Shown here piece by piece: positions 36,651 through 45,012 of a stretch of 51,833 bases of DNA. Where the stretch lies: positions 1 to 51,833 of the forward strand of contig CADAYD010000009.1 in the NCBI GenBank assembly GCA_902791985.1, read 5' to 3'. Under the pieces are notes generated by a model, which saw nothing but the letters and a program-made list of their open reading frames with translations, was not told the DNA's origin and did no database searches. The first letter of the stretch is position 1. Each line of letters begins with the position of its first letter. The DNA comes from an uncultured bacterium. Lineage in GTDB: Bacteria > Cyanobacteriota > Vampirovibrionia > Gastranaerophilales > Gastranaerophilaceae. The translations under genes were made by a program, and so were the position numbers.

Positions 36651-37187
36651 ATGACAATGACACTATCAATAGAATATGTAAAATCTAAAATCAGGGCAGT
36701 TCCGAATTTTCCTAAAGAAGGAATTATTTTCCGAGATATTACAACCGGAATAAAAGATGGTGAAATAATGCGATATATGATTGATTATCTTTGCGATCAA
36801 TACAAAGATTTTAATATTGATTATATTGCAGGTATTGAAAGTCGCGGATTTATTTTTGGGATGCCTATGGCATACAAATTAGGTTGCGGATTTATTCCGA
36901 TAAGGAAACCGAACAAATTGCCGGCAGAAACAATATCTGAATCATACGGTTTGGAATATGGAACCGATACAATTGAAATTCATAAAGATTCAATTGAAAA
37001 AGGTGCAAATGTTCTTGTTGTTGATGATTTGCTAGCGACAGGCGGAACGGCTCTTGCGGCGTGTAATTTAGTCCGTAAAGTCGGAGGAAATTTAATAGGT
37101 GCCGCTTTTTTAATCGAGCTCTGTGAGCTTGGCGGAAGAAAAAAATTAGATGATTGCGGAAAAATAATTTCTATGCTACAATACTAA
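36651..37187 (+). CDS. apt: Adenine phosphoribosyltransferase
   Basis: A 178-residue purine salvage enzyme converting adenine and PRPP to AMP. It has the N-terminal NFPKEGIIFRDITTG, the GIESRGFIFG loop, RKPNKLP and the PRPP motif VLVVDDLLATGGTA. Length is normal. AGGAG lies upstream of the ATG. It lies between the glycosyltransferase and a small secreted protein on the same strand, with gaps of about 26 bases, so the three are probably one transcript ending at the hairpin 37484-37523. Confidence 0.95.
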   Translation: MTMTLSIEYVKSKIRAVPNFPKEGIIFRDITTGIKDGEIMRYMIDYLCDQYKDFNIDYIAGIESRGFIFGMPMAYKLGCGFIPIRKPNKLPAETISESYGLEYGTDTIEIHKDSIEKGANVLVVDDLLATGGTALAACNLVRKVGGNLIGAAFLIELCELGGRKKLDDCGKIISMLQY

Positions 37188-37214
37188 CAAAGATATAACT
37201 TAGGAGATATATAG

Positions 37215-37469
37215 ATGAAAAAATTAGCACTTGTTTTATCAATTTTAATGGTCACTCCGCTTGTAGCGATGGCTGATCAGGAAAAAGTAAATTACTACAC
37301 TCCTTATTACAATCAAGGAAATATTGTTCAAGGTAAAAAGGTTCAGTATGCTGAGAAGAATTCAAAAGTATACAAAAGATCATCAGGTAACGATTATATT
37401 CTAAAATATAATATAGATGATTTGGAATCTGCTCCTTGGATTAATGGCGGAAAAAGGAATTATAATTAA
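37215..37469 (+). CDS. Small exported protein, 84 aa
   Basis: Not recognised beyond its export signal: MKKLALVLSILMVTPLVAMA followed by DQEK, with likely cleavage after A20. The mature 64 residues are tyrosine-, asparagine- and lysine-rich (YYTPYYNQGNIVQGKKVQY) with no cysteine. TAGGAG precedes the ATG. It is the last gene before a strong terminator, downstream of apt. Confidence 0.75.
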   Translation: MKKLALVLSILMVTPLVAMADQEKVNYYTPYYNQGNIVQGKKVQYAEKNSKVYKRSSGNDYILKYNIDDLESAPWINGGKRNYN

Positions 37470-37483
37470 TTTACAAAATTGAA

Positions 37484-37523
37484 TAAAAAAAGAGCGGTGA
37501 ATTTATTTATCGCTCTTTTTTTT
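37484..37523. terminator. Bidirectional terminator
   Basis: AAAAAAAGAGCGGTGAA pairs with TTTATCGCTCTTTTTTT (two G-T pairs) over a four-base loop. It separates convergent genes and ends in T-runs on both strands. Confidence 0.85.
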
Positions 37524-38649
37524 ACAGATTTAAAACCGGTTCATCTTGCAGAAGAGGTTTTGCTATTCTTTTTTCTGCTTCTTTTGCGCAAATATTGAGA
37601 TTTTCTGCAAGGATTCCTTGTATAAAAGGTACTATTTCTTTTTGATTTACCGGAATACCGTTTTCTGTTATTGGGATATCTGTTTCATTTTTATGTTTAG
37701 CAAAGAAATTCTTATATGCATCTTGGGCAAATTCTGATTTTAATATTATTCCTGAAGTTGTAGTTGTATTTTCTCCGTTTCTTTTAAATACTACGGGTTC
37801 ACCTATTTGTATTCCGGAGAATTTATTTTTCCCTTTCCCGTATGAAAATCCTAACGGAACAACAGTAATTTCTTTTTTTATTTTTATTGCTTTATTTATA
37901 AGTTCTGCAATTCCGCTTTGGAATCTTATATCAAAATCTAAATCTTTAAATACGGATAATTTACCTTCAGGGAAAATAAAAATATTGGCTTTATCCTTTA
38001 TGAAATCTTTTATAATCGGTAAAAATGCTTTTGCATTTACATCTTTATCGGCGCAGAATATATTTGCATCAATTCCGACTGCACCGCAGGCTTCAAAGGC
38101 TTTTCTTTTTATCGGGTTCATTGTTTTTAAAATGTCTTGATTGAGAATTATTTTTGAAAGTGGAAATTCGTTCCCTTTACCGGCATCCATGTAAGCTTTT
38201 GAGAGTAATGCACTTATAAAAGCAAGCATTGAAGGATCACGTTTTTGGTTTGAATGGTTCATAATAAAAATATGGGATTTGCCGCTTTGTGCGATTTTTT
38301 CCAATATTTTATCTTCAATATTAATGTCTACAATTTTGTCTGCTCCAAAAATACGGCTTACCATTTCCAGTTGAAAAAGGTATTTGTCATTTTGTTCAGG
38401 TTTAATTTCCGAGATATTTTTTGCAAGAATTTTATTTTTTTTACCTTCGAATAAATCCATAAATCTGTTTGCAATTATTCTAAAAAAGTATTCAATCTTT
38501 TGAATTCTTTTTTCTGCTAATGAAAGATTATTAACTCCTGTGAATGATGGTGTATATGTATATGAATCATATTTGGAGTGAATGTTTAAATGAGGAGTAT
38601 TTAAGCATTTGTTTTGATAAATAAAATTATAATTATTGCTTATATTCAC
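37522..38649 (-). CDS. PlsC-like acyltransferase with SFTGVNNL tag
   Basis: A 375-residue protein. After about 35 low-complexity residues comes SFTGVNNLSL (35-44), then a PlsC-type acyltransferase domain. Motif I is NHSNQKRD (N131-H132...D138), which gives HX5D where HX4D is canonical. The phosphate-binding motif FIFPEGKLS and VVPLGFSYG follow. Relatives acylate glycerol-3-phosphate or 1-acylglycerol-3-phosphate in phospholipid synthesis. I use the GTG at 38649 because GGTGG lies five bases upstream; a GTG at 38658 has none. No membrane segment is clear, so association would be peripheral. Confidence 0.7.
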   Translation of the reverse strand: MNISNNYNFIYQNKCLNTPHLNIHSKYDSYTYTPSFTGVNNLSLAEKRIQKIEYFFRIIANRFMDLFEGKKNKILAKNISEIKPEQNDKYLFQLEMVSRIFGADKIVDINIEDKILEKIAQSGKSHIFIMNHSNQKRDPSMLAFISALLSKAYMDAGKGNEFPLSKIILNQDILKTMNPIKRKAFEACGAVGIDANIFCADKDVNAKAFLPIIKDFIKDKANIFIFPEGKLSVFKDLDFDIRFQSGIAELINKAIKIKKEITVVPLGFSYGKGKNKFSGIQIGEPVVFKRNGENTTTTSGIILKSEFAQDAYKNFFAKHKNETDIPITENGIPVNQKEIVPFIQGILAENLNICAKEAEKRIAKPLLQDEPVLNL

Positions 38650-38713
38650 AAGAACCACCGATATTAGGATAAATGTATGTTTATATAAAACTCATAAAAA
38701 TATTTTTTGTCAG

Positions 38714-39115
38714 TTATGAAGGGATTTTTTTACTGTAATTTCTTTCTATAGCCTTTATAATATTATTCATTCCATGTGCATAAGTACCAGAACCTGCTGT
38801 GGATGTGACAGAAGAGAAAAACGAAGCGTCAAATGCTCCATGTTGATATTCATTTCTGACAAGCGAATTTAGCATTTTGTGTGCAGTTTGAGCGAATACG
38901 TCAAATAAAGATGAGCTGCTCTGCATAAATGGTACTGCGCTATTTGAACCGTGTACAATCATGTCAGCACCGGATGAAGCTCCAACTCCAACGGAGGAAG
39001 TTCCTGTTGCAACGGATGCGGAACCGCCTATTTTAAGTAATGAAGTCTTTATGTCAGGTTTTATAAGTTTTATTTTTGCTCCGAATTGAACATTATTAGT
39101 TTTATTTATTTCCAT
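38714..39115 (-). CDS. Hypothetical serine/glycine-rich protein with QFGAK tag, 133 aa
   Basis: Not recognised. It starts MEINKTNNVQFGAKIKLIKP, an F-x-A variant of the tag seen in neighbouring orphans. The middle (about 30-75) is a serine-, glycine- and alanine-rich low-complexity stretch (SASVATGTSSVGVGASSG). The end is more structured, with an amphipathic helix. There is no signal peptide. AGGAA precedes the ATG. Confidence 0.65.
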   Translation of the reverse strand: MEINKTNNVQFGAKIKLIKPDIKTSLLKIGGSASVATGTSSVGVGASSGADMIVHGSNSAVPFMQSSSSLFDVFAQTAHKMLNSLVRNEYQHGAFDASFFSSVTSTAGSGTYAHGMNNIIKAIERNYSKKIPS

Positions 39116-39173
39116 TATTTAATTCCTATTAATTATATAAATACTCATAAAAAAAAATTTTGCGGGGAAATTT

Positions 39174-39686
39174 TTATTCTTTACATTTGCTGCAACCGTT
39201 GCATCCGCTTGTTTTGTGACAAGGACTTGCAAATAAATCATGAAAGTCAAAAACTTTGTCTTTTAAAATGCAATCTAAGATAGGAGGTAAAAGTTTGGCG
39301 GCGATTTGGTGAACTTCTTTCATAAAATCATCTGCGTGGGTTTCTATTCCTATCAAGATAGGATATTGGGCGATAATTTTATCTTTCATGTGAATTGTAA
39401 CACCGCTTACTTTCACTCCGTCATTAAATGCTTCAGTAATGGCATTTTTATTTTTATATGCAGGTAAAAGTGATGGGTGAACGTTAATTATCTTGGCTGT
39501 ATTATTATCAAAATCAAATTCATTATACATTATAACAAAATCATATTCTGACAAAGGCTGATTTTTATCAGTTAAAAATAATTCTATTTCTTGACCTTTA
39601 AAATATGTTACTAATGTTTCGTATACTTGAGGGTATAAGACTGCAATTCTTGTATTTATTTTTTGTTTATTGTTATATTGTTTCAA
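39174..39686 (-). CDS. PurN-like formyltransferase, truncated, with cysteine tail
   Basis: A 170-residue protein. Residues about 70-125 carry the formyltransferase signature INVHPSLLPAYKNKNAITEA and GVKVSGVTIHM, as in PurN (GAR transformylase), with the N-x-H pair kept. The N-terminal part that normally holds the GSGxGTN phosphate loop is short and lacks it, and the D-E-x-D-x-G-P segment that supplies the catalytic aspartate is not recognisable. The C-terminus ends CHKTSGCNGCSKCKE, a cysteine cluster not normal for PurN. Start is a TTG with AGAGGA seven bases upstream. Probably a diverged enzyme or regulator, not GAR transformylase itself. Confidence 0.6.
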   Translation of the reverse strand: MKQYNNKQKINTRIAVLYPQVYETLVTYFKGQEIELFLTDKNQPLSEYDFVIMYNEFDFDNNTAKIINVHPSLLPAYKNKNAITEAFNDGVKVSGVTIHMKDKIIAQYPILIGIETHADDFMKEVHQIAAKLLPPILDCILKDKVFDFHDLFASPCHKTSGCNGCSKCKE

Positions 39687-39810
39687 TTTTGATCCTCTTA
39701 TGTAAAGTTTATTTTAACTTTAATAAGAATTTTTTACAATAAAATATTAATTATAGCAAAAAATATTTTTATTGTTTTTGTTGATATTATTAAAAGGAGA
39801 ATATTTATAA

Positions 39811-40158
39811 ATGAATGTTTCTAAAATTTCTTACAGCCCTAATTTTCAGGCAAAATTAATTATATGTGATGACCGTGTTCAAAGATTCGTAAAGTCATCT
39901 TTTCTTGCGGAATCCAAAAATACTTTCAGTGCTTTAGATGAAATAGGTAAAATTTATCCGGATTCTGTTGTTTCATTGGGAATAAAAAATATAGACGGCT
40001 CAAATTATCTTTTTGCAAAAAATTGTTTAAACGGTGCGATAGAAAAATTTTTTTTACATAATATAAATATGGTTTGTCTTGAGGATCTTTCAGTTTTTGT
40101 TAATTTAATAAGAAAAATTATTAAAAATGAAGCATTTTGGACTAAAGCTTCTAAATAA
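39811..40158 (+). CDS. Hypothetical protein with NFQAK tag, 115 aa
   Basis: Not recognised. It begins MNVSKISYSPNFQAKLIICD, an F-x-A tag like the orphans nearby. The remaining 100 residues are mixed alpha/beta with no signal peptide, membrane span or cysteine motif. AAAAGGAG lies about 12 bases upstream of the ATG. It is divergent from the PurN-like gene across a 124-base AT-rich gap, and followed by a hairpin. Confidence 0.7.
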   Translation: MNVSKISYSPNFQAKLIICDDRVQRFVKSSFLAESKNTFSALDEIGKIYPDSVVSLGIKNIDGSNYLFAKNCLNGAIEKFFLHNINMVCLEDLSVFVNLIRKIIKNEAFWTKASK

Positions 40159-40174
40159 TAATTTATAATAAAAA

Positions 40175-40201
40175 CTGCCACTTAAAAATTTAAAGTGGCA
40201 G
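40175..40201. terminator. Terminator hairpin between convergent genes
   Basis: CTGCCACTT and AAGTGGCAG form a 9-bp stem over a 10-base A/T loop, between the NFQAK orphan and oadB. A short A/T flank follows on each strand. Confidence 0.7.
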
Positions 40202-40223
40202 CATTATTATGTTAATTTATATT

Positions 40224-41438
40224 TTATTTGCATAATGCGAGTAGTATCCCTGCAGCAACGGCAGAACCGATTACGCCAGATACGTTAGGTCCCATTGCGT
40301 GCATAAGTAAGTAGTTTTGAGAGTTGTATTCCAATCCCACTTTGTTTGAAACACGTGCGGCCATTGGAACGGCAGATACTCCGGCAGAACCGATTAACGG
40401 GTTAATTAGTTTAGGTTCCCGTCTGCCGATTTTAGCGGCAATAATTTCGCAAAGGTTCATAAGTTTTGCCATTAAAACTCCTGCTCCTGTAGCAAATGAA
40501 AATGCCAAAATACCAAGAACAAGAATAAATAATGTCTGAACTGTTAAGAAATGGTCTGCGGATAATTTTGAACCTACCGTTAAACCTAAGAATATCGTAA
40601 CTATGTTAATTAATGCGTTTTGCATAGTGTCAGAGAGTCTTTCAACTACCCCGCATTCTTTACACAAGTTTCCGAATGTGAACGCACCGACCAATGGACA
40701 AGCCGACGGTAAAAGAATTATGCACATAAAAAGAACTATAAGCGGGAATACAATTTTTTCGCGCTTTGAAACAGGTCTTAACTGTTCCATTTGAATAACA
40801 CGTTCTTTTTGAGTTGTTAGTAATTTCATAATAGGCGGTTGTATAACAGGAACAAGTGCCATGTATGAATAAGCCGCAACGGCAATTGCCCCCAATAATT
40901 CAGGCGCTAAAGAACGGGTAACATAAATTGATGTCGGACCGTCTGCTCCGCCTATAATACCTATTGCACCCGCCTGTGGCAAAGTAAATCCGAACAGGCA
41001 TAATGCCATTAATAGTGCTCCAAAGATTCCGAATTGTGCTGCTCCGCCTAATAATGCGGTTTTGGGGTTAGCAATTAACGGCCCAAAGTCTGTCATTGCC
41101 CCTACTCCCATAAAAATTATCAGCGGGAATAGCCCTTTATCAATACCGAATGCAAATATTATACCTAAAAATCCGTTCGGTCCTGCAATTGCCTCATTCG
41201 GGTCTAAAAATGCAATGTTTGATAATATTCCGCCAAATGCGATAGGAACCATCAACAAAGGTTCGTATTGTTTTTTGATTCCCAGCCACAAAAGGAATAA
41301 GCATATTAAAAGCATTATAGGGTGTCCGAAAACGTGCAGGAATTGTTCAATCCCGTTAAGATTCGGATCGGGTGACAAAATCAGGTTATAAATTCCTGTG
41401 TTTTGCCATAGATTAGTTAAACCATCTGTAATTTCCAT
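40224..41438 (-). CDS. oadB: Na+-translocating decarboxylase beta subunit
   Basis: A 404-residue polytopic membrane protein with about ten hydrophobic segments. It decarboxylates carboxybiotin and pumps Na+ outward. The conserved [15 protein letters not shown] motif contains the aspartate used in Na+ binding, and [16 protein letters not shown] and [19 protein letters not shown] are family hallmarks. It is the third gene of oadG-oadA-oadB, 10 bases after oadA. The same subunit family serves oxaloacetate, methylmalonyl-CoA, malonate and glutaconyl-CoA decarboxylases; the alpha subunit here points to oxaloacetate. Confidence 0.94.
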   Translation of the reverse strand: MEITDGLTNLWQNTGIYNLILSPDPNLNGIEQFLHVFGHPIMLLICLFLLWLGIKKQYEPLLMVPIAFGGILSNIAFLDPNEAIAGPNGFLGIIFAFGIDKGLFPLIIFMGVGAMTDFGPLIANPKTALLGGAAQFGIFGALLMALCLFGFTLPQAGAIGIIGGADGPTSIYVTRSLAPELLGAIAVAAYSYMALVPVIQPPIMKLLTTQKERVIQMEQLRPVSKREKIVFPLIVLFMCIILLPSACPLVGAFTFGNLCKECGVVERLSDTMQNALINIVTIFLGLTVGSKLSADHFLTVQTLFILVLGILAFSFATGAGVLMAKLMNLCEIIAAKIGRREPKLINPLIGSAGVSAVPMAARVSNKVGLEYNSQNYLLMHAMGPNVSGVIGSAVAAGILLALCK

Positions 41439-41448
41439 CCAAAACCCC

Positions 41449-43242
41449 CTAACCGATTGTTACCAATACTTGTCCGTTTTGGACTTTATTACCGACTTCA
41501 ATTTCGACCGATTTAACTGTACCGGATACAGGAGATTTTATTTCTGTTTCCATCTTCATTGCTTCAACAACTGCAATAACGTCACCTTCGGAGATGCTAT
41601 CGCCTTCTGACACGAGGACTTTTAATACGTTCCCCGGCAGTGCAGCCTTGACAGGTGTTCCTTCTCCGCCGACATTTGCTTTTGCTTCAATCCCTTCTTT
41701 TACGCTAAAATCGTATAATTTCCCGTTAACTGTTGCTTTATCGCCTTCTAATGCAACAGCATATTTTTTACCGTTGACAGTTACTGTGTATCCGTTTGTA
41801 TCGTTGCCTGTTGATGCTTTAGATTGTTCATCAGATTTTTCATTCTTACGAACACCTATTGTTCCTTTACCTTGTAAGAATAAAATTCCTTTTTCTTTAC
41901 AAGCGGCAGAAATAAATAAGTTTTCGTCATTAACTTCTAATCCGGCTTCTTCAAGACGTTTTTTCGCAACTTCTAATCCTTTATTCGGGTCTTTATCATT
42001 CAAATCAACAACTGTCTCAGTCGTAGGTTCAAGTCCTAATTGCTCCTGCGCTATTTTAACAACTTCAGCGTCAGGTTCACAAGGAGTTTTACCGAAATAG
42101 CCCAGAACCATTTTTCCGTAGCCTTCTGCAATTTTCTTCCAAGCGCCAAACATTACGTTATTAAATGCCTGCTGGAAGTAGAACTGTGAAACAGGGGTAA
42201 CAGATGTACCGAATCCGCCTTTTTCAACAACTTCTTTCATTGCAGCAACAACTTCAGGATATTTATCCATTAAATTGTTATCACGAAGCATTTGTGTATT
42301 AGCAGTAAGAGCGCCTCCCGGAAGCGGTGATTGAATTATCATCGGGTTTACTGCCATTGCTTCAGGCGGTAAGAAGTAATCTTTCATACATTCTTTGAAA
42401 ATTTCTTCAGTTTCTAAAATCTTTTCAACGTCAATGCCTAAATCATAATCTGTTCCTTTGAGTGCGTGCCACATAGAAACGATATCCGGTTGTGCAGTTC
42501 CGCCTGAAACAGGTTTCATAGAGAGGTCTATGCAGTTTGCTCCGCCATCTAATGCAGCCAGATAGGCAGCCAAACCTGTTCCTGCCGTTTCGTGTGAGTG
42601 GAAACGAATATCTGCATCCGCACCTAAGATTTCTCTTGTTCTTTTTACAGTTTCAAATACTTTTCTGGGCGCTGATGTTCCGGATGCATCTTTGAATGCC
42701 AAAGAATCAAATTCAATGCCCGCATCCAAAATCGAACGCAAAACTCTTTCATAAAATTCAACGTCATGTGCGCCCTTGCATCCTATCGGAAGTTCCATCA
42801 TTGTAATTGTAACTTCGTGTTTCAAACCGTGTTTTTTAATACATTGGCTTGAATACAACAAATTGTTAACGTCGTTTAAAGCATCAAAGTTACGAACTGT
42901 TGTTACACCATGTTTTGCAAACATTTTTGCGTGTAAATCAATAACATCTCTAGGCTGTGAGTCAAGACCCACAACGTTTACGCCTCTTGACAAAGACTGA
43001 AGATTAATATCAGGGCCGACAGCGGCTCTAATCTTATCCATTGTTTCAAAAGCGTTTTCGTTGCAGTAAAAAATCGGCGATTGAAATCTTGCTCCGCCGG
43101 CAACTTCAAAGTGTTTTAAACCTGCTTTAACGGCAGATTGAAGAGCAGGAATGAAGTCGTTGACAAAAACTCTTGCTCCGTAAACAGATTGGAAACCGTC
43201 TCTAAATGACGTATCCATTACTTTAATAAGTTTTTTGCTCAT
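41449..43242 (-). CDS. oadA: Oxaloacetate decarboxylase alpha subunit (carboxyltransferase-biotin carrier)
   Basis: A 597-residue cytoplasmic enzyme. Residues 1-460 are the carboxyltransferase TIM barrel and helical domain: [20 protein letters not shown] with the active lysine, and [11 protein letters not shown] with the metal histidines. A linker and a C-terminal biotinyl domain follow with [14 protein letters not shown], whose lysine is biotinylated. It transfers the oxaloacetate carboxyl to biotin, giving pyruvate. The first barrel motif SFRDGFQS differs slightly from the usual TLRDAHQS. AAGGA precedes the ATG. A pyruvate carboxylase B subunit is the alternative, but the adjoining oadB and oadG favour the pump. 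Confidence 0.92.
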   Translation of the reverse strand: MSKKLIKVMDTSFRDGFQSVYGARVFVNDFIPALQSAVKAGLKHFEVAGGARFQSPIFYCNENAFETMDKIRAAVGPDINLQSLSRGVNVVGLDSQPRDVIDLHAKMFAKHGVTTVRNFDALNDVNNLLYSSQCIKKHGLKHEVTITMMELPIGCKGAHDVEFYERVLRSILDAGIEFDSLAFKDASGTSAPRKVFETVKRTREILGADADIRFHSHETAGTGLAAYLAALDGGANCIDLSMKPVSGGTAQPDIVSMWHALKGTDYDLGIDVEKILETEEIFKECMKDYFLPPEAMAVNPMIIQSPLPGGALTANTQMLRDNNLMDKYPEVVAAMKEVVEKGGFGTSVTPVSQFYFQQAFNNVMFGAWKKIAEGYGKMVLGYFGKTPCEPDAEVVKIAQEQLGLEPTTETVVDLNDKDPNKGLEVAKKRLEEAGLEVNDENLFISAACKEKGILFLQGKGTIGVRKNEKSDEQSKASTGNDTNGYTVTVNGKKYAVALEGDKATVNGKLYDFSVKEGIEAKANVGGEGTPVKAALPGNVLKVLVSEGDSISEGDVIAVVEAMKMETEIKSPVSGTVKSVEIEVGNKVQNGQVLVTIG

Positions 43243-43263
43243 ATATTATATCCTTTCAAATAA

Positions 43264-43497
43264 CTAATTTCTTTTTGCCATAATTGCCGCGATAGCGACT
43301 GCTATTGCTTCATCAACATTTGAAGCAACTTTTTTAGCCGTTGATTTTACTTCTTCAACAGCTTCAGGGAATATTTTATTTAACCATCCCACAATTTTTG
43401 ACATTATACCCATCGCTATGATTAGCAATGTGAGAAATGCCAGAACTGTACCCATGCCGATAAGTAGCAGCGCAAGTCCGTTTTCTAAATTGTTCAT
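43264..43497 (-). CDS. oadG: Na+ pump decarboxylase gamma subunit
   Basis: A 77-residue small subunit with one N-terminal membrane helix (about 7-33, GLALLLIGMGTVLAFLTLLIIAMG), the OadG hallmark, and a short soluble tail. OadG joins the alpha and beta subunits. Its ATG overlaps the birA stop codon by four bases (ATGA). oadA follows after 21 bases. Confidence 0.88.
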   Translation of the reverse strand: MNNLENGLALLLIGMGTVLAFLTLLIIAMGIMSKIVGWLNKIFPEAVEEVKSTAKKVASNVDEAIAVAIAAIMAKRN

Positions 43498-44219
43498 AAT
43501 ATATCTCCTATGTTTAATATTAAGTCTTCATTATCGTTTGTTTCTAAAATCAGTTCACCGTAATTGTTGATTGCTTTTGCATAACCTGATTTTATGTCGT
43601 TTAGTACCTGAACTCTTATATCCTTTTCTAAAAAACAGTTTCGTTTAAGGTAATCGTTCATTATGTATTCAAAACCTTCTAATAAAAATTTATCGTATGT
43701 TCTGAAGAATTCTGCTAAAAATTCGTTTAAGAATGAATCCGAATTAACACTTTTACCAATTTCGAGATTAAGTGCGGTAACTGTTCTGTCTGGGATATTT
43801 TTAACATCTTTGATTGTTGCATTTAAATTAATCCCTATCCCTAAAATAATGCCTTTGAGATTGTTGTTTTCTATGACTGTTTCGCAAAGAATACCACATA
43901 TTTTGCGTTCTCCATCAATCATAACATCATTGGGCCATTTAACTTTTGCATTTAATCCGTAATTTTCAAAAATTTTGCACAAAATTACGGATGCATACTG
44001 TGTCAAATTTGGATAAACAGGCTTAAAATCGGTTGACGGCTTGAGAATTATAGAGAAAAACAAATTATTTTCACCCAAATCAACCCAGCTGCGGTTTAAT
44101 CTGCCTCTTCCATGAGTTTGGCGCAAGGCATGTACAACAGTTCTATCTTCAAGCAGGGTAATGTGCTCTTTAGAATAGGTGTTTGTTGATTTGGTCTCTT
44201 CTAGCCTTAAAATTTTCAT
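43494..44219 (-). CDS. birA: Biotin-protein ligase
   Basis: A 241-residue ligase that attaches biotin to the lysine of carrier domains. It has the adenylation motif GRGRLNRSW (normally GRGRxGRxW), KWPNDVMIDGERKICGIL and GIGINLN. The N-terminal DNA-binding domain of E. coli BirA is absent, so it is a mono-functional class I ligase. It overlaps oadG by four bases, so biotin ligase and biotin-dependent decarboxylase form one operon. AGAGGA precedes the ATG, and a TATAAT is found on this strand at 44252-44257. Confidence 0.92.
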   Translation of the reverse strand: MKILRLEETKSTNTYSKEHITLLEDRTVVHALRQTHGRGRLNRSWVDLGENNLFFSIILKPSTDFKPVYPNLTQYASVILCKIFENYGLNAKVKWPNDVMIDGERKICGILCETVIENNNLKGIILGIGINLNATIKDVKNIPDRTVTALNLEIGKSVNSDSFLNEFLAEFFRTYDKFLLEGFEYIMNDYLKRNCFLEKDIRVQVLNDIKSGYAKAINNYGELILETNDNEDLILNIGDIL

Positions 44220-44280
44220 AAAATCCTCTAACCAAAAATTCGATTAGTTTTATTATACAACAAACAAAATATTGTTAAAA

Positions 44281-45012
44281 TTATCTGTAATCAACAAATT
44301 TTACGTATTTTTTTAAATTTTTGCAAATCTTGTCAAATTCTTCGTTTGAATAAGTTTGTTCGTTTATCAGGTTTTTATCTAAAATTTTTGAGGATACAAA
44401 TTTTTGCAAATAATAGCGTTTTGCACCTTTAATCATTTGTCCGATTTTTTCAAAATCATCAAGAGAAAGTTGTGATTTTAAAATAGTTGTGCGAAATTCG
44501 TAATCGACTGTGCTGTTTTTTATAAGTTCAATGGATTTTAAAATGTTATTTTTATTGATTTTTGTGCAAGTAATTATATCATATTTTTCTAATGGTGCTT
44601 TTATGTCCATTGCGATATAATCAAGAAGATTATCGTTGATTAAGTGCTCAACAACTTGCGGATTTGACCCGTTAGTGTCAAGTTTAACATCAAATCCCAT
44701 TTGTTTAATTTCTTTTATAAAGTCATAAAGCCCTGATTGTAGTGTTGGTTCTCCTCCAGTTATAACAACCCCGTCAAGTTTGCCGATGCGGGATTGTAGA
44801 AAAGAGAAAAAATCACTGGTTTGCTTCATTATTTCATTTTTCGCAATCACGTCATTATGAGTTGCATCGTCGAGTGGCAATCCAAAATTTATTAAACTTG
44901 GATTGTGGCAGTAACCGCATCGAAAGTTGCAGCCTTGTGTAAACACAATGGCTGCAACTTTGTTTGGAAAATCAACGAGTGTAGTTTTTTGTATTCCGCC
45001 GATTACGAACAA
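44281..45012 (-). CDS. nrdG: Anaerobic ribonucleotide reductase activating protein (radical SAM)
   Basis: A 243-residue radical SAM enzyme with the cluster motif CNFRCGYCHNP and GGEPTLQ. It makes the glycyl radical of NrdD. I favour the TTG at 45012: a GGAGG lies seven bases upstream inside the end of nrdD, and the reading frame then overlaps nrdD by ten bases. A TTG at 45018 is spaced too closely to that site. Immediate coupling to nrdD settles its function better than the motif alone, since pyruvate-formate-lyase activases look similar. Confidence 0.9.
   Translation of the reverse strand: MFVIGGIQKTTLVDFPNKVAAIVFTQGCNFRCGYCHNPSLINFGLPLDDATHNDVIAKNEIMKQTSDFFSFLQSRIGKLDGVVITGGEPTLQSGLYDFIKEIKQMGFDVKLDTNGSNPQVVEHLINDNLLDYIAMDIKAPLEKYDIITCTKINKNNILKSIELIKNSTVDYEFRTTILKSQLSLDDFEKIGQMIKGAKRYYLQKFVSSKILDKNLINEQTYSNEEFDKICKNLKKYVKFVDYR

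Noticed and set aside
41449-43242. Pyruvate carboxylase subunit B instead of a decarboxylase
   Set aside because: The carboxyltransferase-biotin layout is shared, but no biotin carboxylase subunit is present and oadB and oadG directly adjoin it.
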